A stretch of 64,000 bases of DNA from DATGMS01 sp035303945 (GTDB taxonomy: Bacteria; Bacteroidota; Bacteroidia; Cytophagales; Cyclobacteriaceae). A program made the position numbers and the translations under genes. The notes under the pieces are model-generated. The model was given only the letters and a program-made list of their open reading frames with translations. It was not told the origin of the DNA and searched no databases. Location of the stretch: NCBI GenBank assembly GCA_035303945.1, contig DATGQZ010000028.1:1-64000 (forward strand), given 5' to 3'. Positions 54,364-62,220 of this stretch are shown piece after piece (position 1 is the first letter of the stretch; each line of letters starts with the position of its first letter).

Positions 54364-54371
54364 TAACTTTG
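54364..54371 (+). promoter_or_regulatory. Putative -7 element for recF
   Basis: TAACTTTG, a full TAnnTTTG match, about 77 bases before the recF ATG. A TTTG at 54337-54340 is 23 bases upstream, somewhat far. It lies only 5 bp from the opposite-strand box for pdhA. Confidence 0.4.
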
Positions 54372-54376
54372 GGCTC

Positions 54377-54384
54377 CAAATATA
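54377..54384 (-). promoter_or_regulatory. Putative -7 element for pdhA
   Basis: Minus strand TATATTTG matches TAnnTTTG, 33 bases before the pdhA start codon. The -33 position reads TTTA (about 17 bases away). Confidence 0.5.
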
Positions 54385-54447
54385 AGCAAATCAACCGGAT
54401 TTAAACCTTTTGTGCGAAATTAGTCAAAAACAGTACAGTTTCCCTAT

Positions 54448-55557
54448 ATGCACCTGAAAAATATACAGTTGACCCAGTTTAAAAATTTTTCAAGGGTGCA
54501 AACCTCATTTTCTTCTGAAATCAACTGCCTCTTGGGGGTCAATGGAAGCGGCAAAACCAACCTCCTGGACGCCATCCATTATCTCTGTCTCACCAAAAGC
54601 GCATTTAATCCCCTGGATGTCCAAAATATCCAACATGATCGGGATTTCTTCGCCATTAAAGGGGACTTTCAGCTGGGGGAGAAAACGCATGAAATCACTT
54701 GCCTGCTGGAAGCTGGAAAGAAAAAACAGCTACTGAACAACGGAAAGGCTTACGAGAAGATGAGCGAGCATGTGGGCTTGTTACCGGTCGTGCTGATTGC
54801 GCCAGACGACACGCAATTGATCAAAGGCGGCAGCGAAGAGCGAAGAAAATTTTTCGACAGCTTACTTTCCCAGCTTGACAAAAACTATCTCGACAACCTC
54901 ATCCGGTATCAGCATTTCTTAAAACAAAGAAACGCTTTGATCAAACGCTTTTCGGAGCGTCAACGCCTGGACAAGGTATTGTTAGAACCCTACGACAACG
55001 AGCTGATTGCTTTGTCAATGAAGATCGCCAAAGAAAGAGATTCCTTTATCACCCAATTTATTCCCCTGTTGCTGCAACATTATGCGGAGATATCCGATGA
55101 AAAAGAAGCTGTCAACGTTAGCTACCAAGGTGAAGGTACAAAGGATGAGTTCGAGCAGCTGTTTAAGGATTCACTTAAAAAGGACCTTCTGCTAAAACGA
55201 ACCAATGTAGGCATCCATAAGGACGATTATAACTTCGAGATCAATGGCTACCCAATCAAAAAGTTTGGATCCCAGGGACAGCAAAAATCTTTTTTGATCG
55301 CTCTCAAACTCGCACAGTTTCATGTATTTAAAGACATGAAAAAAACAAAACCCATCTTACTGTTGGATGATATCTTCGATAAACTGGATGATCTGAGAAT
55401 CAAAAAAATGATAGCATTGGTCGCCAACAAAGAGTTTGGACAGCTCTTTATCACTGATGCCCGGCCAGAGAGATCAAAAAAAATTCTAGGTGGTATAGCA
55501 GCACACACTACCTATTTTGCCGTAGAGGACGGCCATATCCAAGCAGAAAGCGATTGA
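54448..55557 (+). CDS. recF: DNA replication/repair protein RecF
   Basis: SMC-like ATPase of 369 residues that loads RecA at gaps with RecO and RecR. Walker A is LLGVNGSGKTNLLDAIHYLC, the signature is GSQGQQKSFLIALKLAQF and Walker B is PILLLDDIFDKLDDLRI, with ITDARPERSK at the end. Length is normal. It is not beside dnaA-dnaN-gyrB here, as it is in many genomes; separate location is common in Bacteroidota. It is divergent from pdhA. Confidence 0.95.
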   Translation: MHLKNIQLTQFKNFSRVQTSFSSEINCLLGVNGSGKTNLLDAIHYLCLTKSAFNPLDVQNIQHDRDFFAIKGDFQLGEKTHEITCLLEAGKKKQLLNNGKAYEKMSEHVGLLPVVLIAPDDTQLIKGGSEERRKFFDSLLSQLDKNYLDNLIRYQHFLKQRNALIKRFSERQRLDKVLLEPYDNELIALSMKIAKERDSFITQFIPLLLQHYAEISDEKEAVNVSYQGEGTKDEFEQLFKDSLKKDLLLKRTNVGIHKDDYNFEINGYPIKKFGSQGQQKSFLIALKLAQFHVFKDMKKTKPILLLDDIFDKLDDLRIKKMIALVANKEFGQLFITDARPERSKKILGGIAAHTTYFAVEDGHIQAESD

Positions 55558-55562
55558 TTAAA

Positions 55563-55919
55563 TTAATAGAAAGCATCCTGAAAATGCTTAAATGCTATTT
55601 GTCCGTTTTGGCTTTTGTACACGCCTACAATATCAAAACGGATATCTTTGTGCCAGTCGATTTCGTAGATGAAATGGTCAGCAGCCCTAATGATAAGCTG
55701 CCGCTTTTTGTAATCCACAAATTCCTCTGCGTAGCCAAAACCAGTGCCGCTCCTAAATTTGACTTCAACAAAGACCAGTATGCCCTGATGCTGCATAATC
55801 AGATCAATTTCAGCATGCTTATACCGGTAATTGGATCGTAGCAGCTGGTAACCTTTAGCTTGTAACCACTCGCTGGCCATCTTCTCCGATTCATTGCCGA
55901 TATCTATGTGCTCTGCCAT
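55563..55919 (-). CDS. YraN family (UPF0102) endonuclease-like protein
   Basis: A 118-residue protein with the restriction-endonuclease-like fold of UPF0102. Motifs: GNESEKMASEWLQAKGYQLL at the start, NYRYKHAEIDLIMQHQGILV (E-x-D active-site strand) and FVEVKFRSGTGFGYAEEFVD (ExK-type), then VDYKKRQLIIRAADHFIYE. A nuclease role in recombination or repair has been proposed for the family but is not settled. It converges with recF, only 5 bp apart. Confidence 0.88.
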   Translation of the reverse strand: MAEHIDIGNESEKMASEWLQAKGYQLLRSNYRYKHAEIDLIMQHQGILVFVEVKFRSGTGFGYAEEFVDYKKRQLIIRAADHFIYEIDWHKDIRFDIVGVYKSQNGQIAFKHFQDAFY

Positions 55920-55934
55920 TCCGACTATTTTGCC

Positions 55935-55942
55935 TACTTTTG
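55935..55942 (+). promoter_or_regulatory. Possible -7 element for lipB
   Basis: TACTTTTG matches TAnnTTTG, about 78 bases before the GTG start; no -33 TTTG at normal distance. Confidence 0.3.
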
Positions 55943-56019
55943 ACTCCTTAGCCGGACATGGTGCAAAAAGAACCCGGAAGGGGAATCTGTTGTTTTTCTT
56001 CTGATAAAAAGGAAATAAG

Positions 56020-56751
56020 GTGAATCAAATTATCAATAAAAAGGTAAAGTTTCTAGATCTTGGACGAAAAGATTACAAAGAAACATGGGACTATCAGGAA
56101 GAATTGTTTGCTAAATCAGTAGCAATTAAAATAAATAACAGACATTTACCTGCTGAATCGCAAAAAACTACTCCAAATTATCTTCTTTTCGTGGAGCATC
56201 CCCATGTATATACCTTGGGAAAAAGCGGGGAGGCCGACCACCTGTTGTTAAATGAGGAAGGGTTGAAGGATAAAGCAGCCAGCTTCTATAAAATTAACCG
56301 TGGGGGTGATATCACCTATCATGGACCCGGCCAATTGGTCGGCTATCCTATCTTGGATCTGGAGAACTTTTTTACAGATATCCACAAGTATCTGCGACTG
56401 CTGGAGGAAGCGGTTATCCTTACCTTGGCAGAGTATGGCGTAGTGGCTGGACGCATTGAGGGTCTGACAGGAGTCTGGCTGGATCACGAGGAACAGCGGA
56501 ACCCACGCAAGATCTGTGCACTGGGGGTGAAGACCAGCCGCTGGATCACCATGCATGGCTTTGCGCTCAATGTCAATGCAGACGTATCCTACTTTGGCAA
56601 CATTGTCCCCTGCGGGATTCCCGATAAGGCGGTGACTTCCCTTCACCTTGAGTTGGGACAAGCCGTTGATGAAGATGGGGTAAAAGAAAAAGTGAAAAAA
56701 CATATTGCAGCTCTGTTTGATATGGAACTGGAAGAATCAGTAATTCAATGA
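56020..56751 (+). CDS. lipB: Octanoyl-[acyl-carrier-protein]:protein N-octanoyltransferase
   Basis: Lipoate synthesis enzyme of 243 residues that moves octanoyl from ACP to E2 subunits, for example of pyruvate dehydrogenase. Motifs: LLFVEHPHVYTLGKSGEADH, INRGGDITYHGPGQLVGYPI, GRIEGLTGVWLD, KICALGVKTSRWITMHGFAL (catalytic Lys) and VPCGIPDKAVTSL (acyl-Cys). The start is GTG, preceded by AAGGAAATAAG, which looks like an unusually good Shine-Dalgarno for this genome. The stop overlaps the next ATG by 4 bp. Confidence 0.95.
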   Translation: MNQIINKKVKFLDLGRKDYKETWDYQEELFAKSVAIKINNRHLPAESQKTTPNYLLFVEHPHVYTLGKSGEADHLLLNEEGLKDKAASFYKINRGGDITYHGPGQLVGYPILDLENFFTDIHKYLRLLEEAVILTLAEYGVVAGRIEGLTGVWLDHEEQRNPRKICALGVKTSRWITMHGFALNVNADVSYFGNIVPCGIPDKAVTSLHLELGQAVDEDGVKEKVKKHIAALFDMELEESVIQ

Positions 56752-57149
56752 AAAAAGATATTCATTTTCACCCCGTAACAGGGGTAAAACTCGCCATTGC
56801 CAAAGAAGAAAAAGACGGTAAAGAAGAATGGGCGGTATATATCATCAATAACAATCTAATCGAACTTCACACGGTAATGATCACCTCCAAAGGCTATGGG
56901 CTGATCTCTGGGGAAATGAGAAAAACCTCCATGCTCAGACATATGATTGAGGAGCTCGGACCTCAATGCATCGCAAAAGTAGAACCCATAGATCCCGCTT
57001 TGTTTGGTTTGAACAATGAATTTTGGGTAAGTTATTTTATATTAGATCAAATATTCGACAAAAAATTCATTTTTGTAGAAGGCAGCATGCACCAAAAAAA
57101 CATCACTTATATCCCGGAGATTGATCTATATGGCGTAGTACATTCCTAA
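56748..57149 (+). CDS. Conserved small protein coupled to lipB
   Basis: A 133-residue protein without signal peptide or membrane segment and no family that I can name. It reads as a mixed alpha/beta domain (KKDIHFHPVTGVKLAIAKEE, then EEWAVYIINNNLIELHTVMI and NEFWVSYFILDQIFDKKFIF). The ATGA overlap with lipB and the 11-bp gap to the exonuclease gene put it in one transcript. Its conserved look suggests a real gene; a link to lipoylation or to the nuclease is only inferred from position. Confidence 0.7.
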   Translation: MKKDIHFHPVTGVKLAIAKEEKDGKEEWAVYIINNNLIELHTVMITSKGYGLISGEMRKTSMLRHMIEELGPQCIAKVEPIDPALFGLNNEFWVSYFILDQIFDKKFIFVEGSMHQKNITYIPEIDLYGVVHS

Positions 57150-57160
57150 CCTCAACACAC

Positions 57161-57901
57161 ATGGCGGATTTTTTCGGTGAACTAAAAGACATTCTCTTTT
57201 TGGACATAGAAACGGCATCTATGACCGCAAGCTTTGACGAACTGGAGCCGAGAATACGTGAGGAATGGCATAAGAAATGCAAAAACATTAAGCTGGAAGA
57301 AGCATTTGAAGCAGAAGACCTTTTCTTCCAGCGTGGAGGCATATTCGCAGAATTCGGCAAAGTGATATGTATAGGCGTAGGGTATTTCACTTATCAAGAG
57401 GAAAATGGACGGCTGCTCTACCGCACTAAGTCATTTGCAGAAACGGAAGAACACGATACCCTATGGTCCTTCAGAGAGCTTCTTGAAAAGAAAAATTGGA
57501 CCTTGTGTGCCCATAATGGTAAGGAATTTGATTTCCCTTACTTGTGCCGAAGGATGTTGGTTAACAGAATTCCCTTACCACAAATTCTGCAACTGGCGGG
57601 AAAGAAGCCTTGGGAGATCCGACACCTAGATACCCTGGAGCTATGGAAATTTGGTGATCATAAACATTACACAAGGCTGGAACTGCTAGCTTCGATCTTT
57701 AATATCCCCAGTTCCAAAGAAGACATCGACGGAAGCCAGGTGAACGCCATGTATTACCTTCAAAAGGACCTCAAAAGTATCAGAAACTATTGCCTAAGGG
57801 ATGTGGAGGTGACCGCTAGGATTTATTTGGCCTTTCAGGGTTTGCCTTCTGACATCGAGATCGAAGTCATTAATTTGGATGAAGAGGCAACTAAACACTA
57901 A
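57161..57901 (+). CDS. Predicted 3'-5' exonuclease (PolB-type DEDD family)
   Basis: A 246-residue RNase H-fold exonuclease. Acidic residues of the DEDD set appear in ILFLDIETAS (first Asp/Glu), CAHNGKEFDFPYLCRRMLV (second Asp) and NYCLRDVEVTARIYLAF (final Asp in a Yx3D-like motif, DEDDy style). The intervening HLDTLELWKFGDHKHYTRLE is typical of the group related to the proofreading domain of DNA polymerase B. Nucleic acid substrate is unknown. It is 81 bp before rnr. Confidence 0.87.
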   Translation: MADFFGELKDILFLDIETASMTASFDELEPRIREEWHKKCKNIKLEEAFEAEDLFFQRGGIFAEFGKVICIGVGYFTYQEENGRLLYRTKSFAETEEHDTLWSFRELLEKKNWTLCAHNGKEFDFPYLCRRMLVNRIPLPQILQLAGKKPWEIRHLDTLELWKFGDHKHYTRLELLASIFNIPSSKEDIDGSQVNAMYYLQKDLKSIRNYCLRDVEVTARIYLAFQGLPSDIEIEVINLDEEATKH

Positions 57902-57982
57902 GTACTATACGTTGTAGTATTATTTACTCCTAGCATATTGTTAAGGAAAACACATTTTACATATTAAAATCAATTAATTTTT

Positions 57983-60145
57983 ATGGGAAGAAAATCCGAT
58001 AGAAAAAAAGGACGACGGGAAGGAAAACCGATGGATTCCGCCAGACTGGCGCAAAAGGTCCTTGATTTTTTGGATAACCACTTTAACGAAGGATATTCAG
58101 AAAAACAGTTAATAAAAAAACTTGAGTTAAGAGATGCGGCTTCTAAAGATAGCTTCTCTTATGTCTTACAGAAGCTCACCGAAGCAGGCTCTATTCACAA
58201 GAGCTCCAGAAATGAATACTACTCCACCAGCGAGCCGGAATATGTATTGGGTTATGTGGATTATGTTAATCCTCGTTTTGCCTTTATTATTCCTGAACAC
58301 CAAGAAAAGTCTCCTGAGGACATTTTGGTCAAAGAATATGACCTAAAAAATGCATTGGATGGAGATCTGGTGAAGGTAATGATTTACCCCAAGAAAAATA
58401 GAAATGGTAGACAAGAGGGCAGGGTCGTTGAAATTGTCAAAAGGGAAAGGGATGAGTTTGTCGGCAGGGTAGAAATCTCACCTCGCTTTGCTTTCGTCGT
58501 GCCGGACTTTAAAAAGATGCACCACGATATTTTTATCAAAAAAGGAGACCTTATGGATGTGGAACACAACCAAAAAGTGGTGGTCCAAATAACGGAATGG
58601 CGGGATGGAGACAAGAATCCTACCGGCAAAGTTGTGCGTGTGTTGGGAAATTCGGGAGACCATGAAGCGGAAATTCATTCCATCATGGCTGAATTTGGCC
58701 TTCCATTCGAGTACCCGGAAGAAGTAGTGCGTGAAGCGGAGGCTATTTCCGAGAAAATTTCAGCCAAAGACATAAAAGCGCGTAAGGATTTCAGGGATGT
58801 ACTTACCTTCACCATAGACCCCGCGGATGCCAAAGATTTTGATGATGCCATTTCATACAGAATGCTCCCCAACGGCAATATAGAGTTGGGAGTGCACATC
58901 GCAGATGTGACGCATTATGTCAAGTTAGATACATCTTTGGAAAAAGAAGCCTACGAAAGGGCGACCTCAGTTTACCTGGTGGACAGGACCATCCCCATGC
59001 TTCCTGAGCGGCTCAGCAATGGCCTGTGTTCCCTTCGTCCCCATGAAGATAAGCTGACTTTCTCATGTGTGTTCGAGCTCGACCAAAATGCGAACGTTCT
59101 TGACCATTGGATTGGGAGAACCATTATCCATTCCGATAGGAGGTTTGCATATGAAGAGGCGCAAGCAAACATCGATCAACAGCAAGGAGATTTTTATGAA
59201 GAGCTGACACTTCTGAATGAACTTGCAAAGAAACTGAGGGAGAGAAGATTCCAAAAGGGCGCGATCAACTTTGAGACACAGGAAGTAAAATTTAAGTTGG
59301 ATGAAAAGGGTACTCCCTTAGGTCTGGTAGTCAAAGAGAGGAAAGATATCCACAAGCTGATCGAGGAATTTATGTTGCTGGCCAATAAAACGGTGGCTGA
59401 ATTCATCTTTCATAAAAACAAGGGCAAAAATACCTTTGTGTATAGGATCCATGATCATCCTGACCTGGATCGATTGGCAACTTTTGCCAATTTTGCCAAA
59501 AAGTTTGGCCATGAGATTACCATTGATGAGGGAAGCAATATCTCCCGCACACTAAATAACCTCATGGACGAGATTATGGGCAAACCGGAACAAAATGTCC
59601 TCGAGCAACTGGCTATCCGCAGCATGGCAAAAGCCAAATACACGACAGTACCCAAAGGACATTTCGGATTAGCTTTTGCGCATTACACCCACTTCACCTC
59701 ACCCATTAGAAGGTATCCTGATATGATGGTCCATCGGCTGTTGCAGCATTATCTGGATGGGGGCAAATCACCAGAGCCGGAGCCATGGGAGGAGAAATGC
59801 CTCCACTCCTCGGAGCGGGAAAAGCGGGCCGCCGACTCAGAACGTGCCTCGATCAAGTACAAACAGGTTGAATACATGGCACTGGCCGAGAAGAAAGACT
59901 ATGAGGGCATCGTCACGGGGGTGACCGAATGGGGTGTATTTGTGGAGATTACGGAAACAAAATGTGAAGGGATGGTCCGGCTGCAGGACATCAAGGATGA
60001 CTATTATGAATTCGATGAGAAAAACATGCGTCTCGTCGGCACGAAAAACAAAAAAATGATCACCTTGGGGGACAAAGTCAAAGTAAAAGTGGTTAACACT
60101 GATATTAACAGAAGAACCATCGACCTGGAATTTGTAGATAGATGA
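57983..60145 (+). CDS. rnr: Ribonuclease R
   Basis: Processive 3'-5' exoribonuclease of 720 residues for structured RNA and rRNA quality control. Winged-helix N terminus (about residues 20-80), two cold-shock domains, then the RNB catalytic domain from about residue 250: FTIDPADAKDFDDAISYRML (metal Asp cluster), LGVHIADVTHYVKLDTSLEK, SVYLVDRTIPMLPERLSNGL and AHYTHFTSPIRRYPDMMVHR. A C-terminal S1 domain (GIVTGVTEWGVFVEITETKC) binds RNA. The stop overlaps the polyprenyl synthase start by 4 bp. Confidence 0.96.
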   Translation: MGRKSDRKKGRREGKPMDSARLAQKVLDFLDNHFNEGYSEKQLIKKLELRDAASKDSFSYVLQKLTEAGSIHKSSRNEYYSTSEPEYVLGYVDYVNPRFAFIIPEHQEKSPEDILVKEYDLKNALDGDLVKVMIYPKKNRNGRQEGRVVEIVKRERDEFVGRVEISPRFAFVVPDFKKMHHDIFIKKGDLMDVEHNQKVVVQITEWRDGDKNPTGKVVRVLGNSGDHEAEIHSIMAEFGLPFEYPEEVVREAEAISEKISAKDIKARKDFRDVLTFTIDPADAKDFDDAISYRMLPNGNIELGVHIADVTHYVKLDTSLEKEAYERATSVYLVDRTIPMLPERLSNGLCSLRPHEDKLTFSCVFELDQNANVLDHWIGRTIIHSDRRFAYEEAQANIDQQQGDFYEELTLLNELAKKLRERRFQKGAINFETQEVKFKLDEKGTPLGLVVKERKDIHKLIEEFMLLANKTVAEFIFHKNKGKNTFVYRIHDHPDLDRLATFANFAKKFGHEITIDEGSNISRTLNNLMDEIMGKPEQNVLEQLAIRSMAKAKYTTVPKGHFGLAFAHYTHFTSPIRRYPDMMVHRLLQHYLDGGKSPEPEPWEEKCLHSSEREKRAADSERASIKYKQVEYMALAEKKDYEGIVTGVTEWGVFVEITETKCEGMVRLQDIKDDYYEFDEKNMRLVGTKNKKMITLGDKVKVKVVNTDINRRTIDLEFVDR

Positions 60146-61134
60146 TTGACACGTTTCGTTCCCATATCCAAGAGATACAACAAACACTTGAAAAGCATAT
60201 CCAGCAAATCGACTTCGGCTCCCATCCCAAGGAGCTCTACGAGCCTATCACCTATTTGATGGGCTTGGGTGGCAAGAGAATTCGACCTTTGTTGACGCTG
60301 TTGGCCTACTCCCTCTACCGGGACGATTACCAAAACATCCTGACTCCTGCAGTCGCTGTTGAAGTTTTTCACAACTTCACGCTCATGCATGACGATATTA
60401 TGGACAATGCTCCCTTAAGAAGAGGAAAAGCCACGGTCCATGAAAAATGGAATGCCAACACGGCGATTCTTTCCGGAGATGTGATGATGGTGAGGGCATA
60501 TGACATGTTGCTTGAGGTTCCTGCTGACAAACTTGCCTTGTGCATGAAACATTTTAACCGGACGGCGGCAGAGGTATGTGAAGGGCAGCAGCTTGACATG
60601 AATTTCGAAACCCGCGATCAGGTGACGGAAGAAGAATACCTTGACATGATCCGGTTGAAGACGGCGGTCCTGTTGGGTTTTGCGCTCCAATACGGGGCTT
60701 TTTTGGCGGGTGCTCCAGAAGAAGACGCGCAGCGGTTATATGATTTTGGTGTAAGCATAGGCATCGGCTTCCAGCTTAAGGATGACCTGCTGGACGTGTA
60801 CGCCGACAAAGCCAAATTTGGAAAACAGGTAGGAGGAGACATCATTGCTAATAAAAAAACCTATCTGTTGATCAAGGCCAAGGAGCTTGCTCCTGCGCAG
60901 GCTGAAGAGCAGCTGCGCTTTTGGGAAGAGGCCATGGAATTCGACAAGGAAGAAAAAGTAAAGGCAGTCACGGCACTCTATAACGAATTAGAAATAAAAA
61001 AACTGACAGAATCTAAAATGGAAGCTTTCTTTGCCCTAGGTTTTGAGCAGCTCGAACAACTGCATCCAAGTAACAAAGATGCTTGGCAAACTTTGAAATT
61101 TTTGGCTGAAGATCTGATCAACAGAGAACACTAG
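60142..61134 (+). CDS. Polyprenyl diphosphate synthase (trans-prenyltransferase)
   Basis: Isoprenoid chain-elongating enzyme of 330 residues. The first Asp-rich motif is DDIMD (residues 84-88) with the Arg-rich RRGKATVH nearby, and the second is FQLKDDLLDVYADKAKFGKQ. The residue five positions before the first motif is Phe79 (HNFTLMHDD), a bulky residue associated with short products such as GGPP or FPP, while long-chain enzymes usually carry Ala there. The product is therefore more likely C15-C20 than octaprenyl, but this is inference. It is translationally coupled to rnr. Confidence 0.9.
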   Translation: MIDTFRSHIQEIQQTLEKHIQQIDFGSHPKELYEPITYLMGLGGKRIRPLLTLLAYSLYRDDYQNILTPAVAVEVFHNFTLMHDDIMDNAPLRRGKATVHEKWNANTAILSGDVMMVRAYDMLLEVPADKLALCMKHFNRTAAEVCEGQQLDMNFETRDQVTEEEYLDMIRLKTAVLLGFALQYGAFLAGAPEEDAQRLYDFGVSIGIGFQLKDDLLDVYADKAKFGKQVGGDIIANKKTYLLIKAKELAPAQAEEQLRFWEEAMEFDKEEKVKAVTALYNELEIKKLTESKMEAFFALGFEQLEQLHPSNKDAWQTLKFLAEDLINREH

Positions 61135-61163
61135 GCAACACCTGTCACAATTTATTTAGCCCG

Positions 61164-61793
61164 ATGGAGATCTCGATTACGGTAATACTGATCATTGTTA
61201 CCTGCTTAAGCTCATACTATGCGTGGAGTAATCCCGAATATATGTACAAAGCTTTATTCACGCCTTATCTGGTCAACCGTGACAAGGAGTATGTGAGGTT
61301 CGTCTTGTCCGGGTTTATCCACAAGGACGGCACCCATCTACTCTTCAACATGTTTACCTTTTACTTTTTCGGAAGTGTGGTGGAAGAATTTCTGTATTAC
61401 TATTTTGGGCCGGGAATTGGCGGGATTGTTTATGTGCTTTTCTATCTTATAGCCATCGTGGTTGCGGATATTCCTACTTACCTAAAGCGAAAAGATGATC
61501 CATCCTATCATGCACTAGGAGCTTCCGGGGGAACATCAGCAGCAGTGTTTGCTAGTATCATGTTGATGCCTTTGGCGGATATCTGCCTTTTTGCAATCCT
61601 ATGTCTCCCAGGCTTCATCCTAGGTCTCCTATTTTTAGGCTATTCCATCTATCAAGGAAAACAGCAGGATGGAAACATCAACCATGATGCCCACCTATAT
61701 GGGGCTTTGTTTGGTATCCTGTTTATCCTACTGCTTTCTCCGATGACCGCTATCTATTTTATAGAGCAAATCCAAGACTATCGCCCCTTCTAA
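61164..61793 (+). CDS. Rhomboid-family intramembrane serine protease
   Basis: A 209-residue membrane protease with about six helices. The catalytic Ser is S121 in HALGASGGTSAAVF, and the catalytic His is H177 in NHDAHLYGALFG; the N-terminal loop HKDGTHLLFNMFTFYFFG contains the conserved HxxxN set. All active-site elements are present, so it should cut transmembrane substrates. The substrate is unknown. It follows the polyprenyl synthase after 29 bp. Confidence 0.9.
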   Translation: MEISITVILIIVTCLSSYYAWSNPEYMYKALFTPYLVNRDKEYVRFVLSGFIHKDGTHLLFNMFTFYFFGSVVEEFLYYYFGPGIGGIVYVLFYLIAIVVADIPTYLKRKDDPSYHALGASGGTSAAVFASIMLMPLADICLFAILCLPGFILGLLFLGYSIYQGKQQDGNINHDAHLYGALFGILFILLLSPMTAIYFIEQIQDYRPF

Positions 61794-61805
61794 ACAACAA
61801 TAGGC

Positions 61806-62111
61806 TTATTTCTTCTGCAATTGCCGGATCAGCTTGTCACTAACAGCCTTGATGAGCGAAATCCAATTATCCCCTTTTTCTTCAGCGAATACATCCGGAC
61901 CTGGAACCCCTAACCTGATGCTGACACTGCTGAGCGCCGCATTATTGCTTCCGTCCACTTTAAAATAAAAATCAGCGGCATTAATATTTGAGGTAAAGCG
62001 GGAGATCTTATCTAAAGCGGCCCTTATTTCTTGCTGCACCGCATCGCTGATATCAGTGTTTGGACTTTGTACGTCCACCTTGATTCCCTTGTAGTTTTCA
62101 GTGTAATTCAT
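61806..62111 (-). CDS. HPF/RaiA-like ribosome-associated protein
   Basis: A 101-residue protein matching the short HPF/YfiA (ribosome hibernation) domain. The order is an N-terminal strand (GIKVDVQSPN), a helix (DISDAVQQEIRAALDKISRF), a strand (DFYFKV), strand SSVSIRLGVPGPDVFAEEKG and a C-terminal helix (ISLIKAVSDKLIRQLQKK), which is the beta-alpha-beta-beta-beta-alpha plan of HPF with its typical VPGxDxFxxxKxxN loop. There is no long-form C-terminal extension. An ATG 33 bases upstream is in frame, but its extra residues lie outside the domain. It is divergent from the baeRF gene with 109 bp between starts. Confidence 0.75.
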   Translation of the reverse strand: MNYTENYKGIKVDVQSPNTDISDAVQQEIRAALDKISRFTSNINAADFYFKVDGSNNAALSSVSIRLGVPGPDVFAEEKGDNWISLIKAVSDKLIRQLQKK

Positions 62112-62220
62112 GTCTGTTGTTTTAAAATGAATGGTTTTATCCATTTACGCCAAGGCAAGGTTTTTGTTTTACAACCCTCTCAATTTGTACGGAATTTATC
62201 CCCACCCTAAATACTACAAT

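Noticed and set aside
55554..55841. Plus-strand ORF after recF
   Set aside because: It is fully opposite to the yraN gene, which has recognised motifs.
62131..62220. Upstream start of the baeRF gene
   Set aside because: The added residues are not domain-like and would run over the start region of the HPF-like gene; the ATG at 62221 is preferred.
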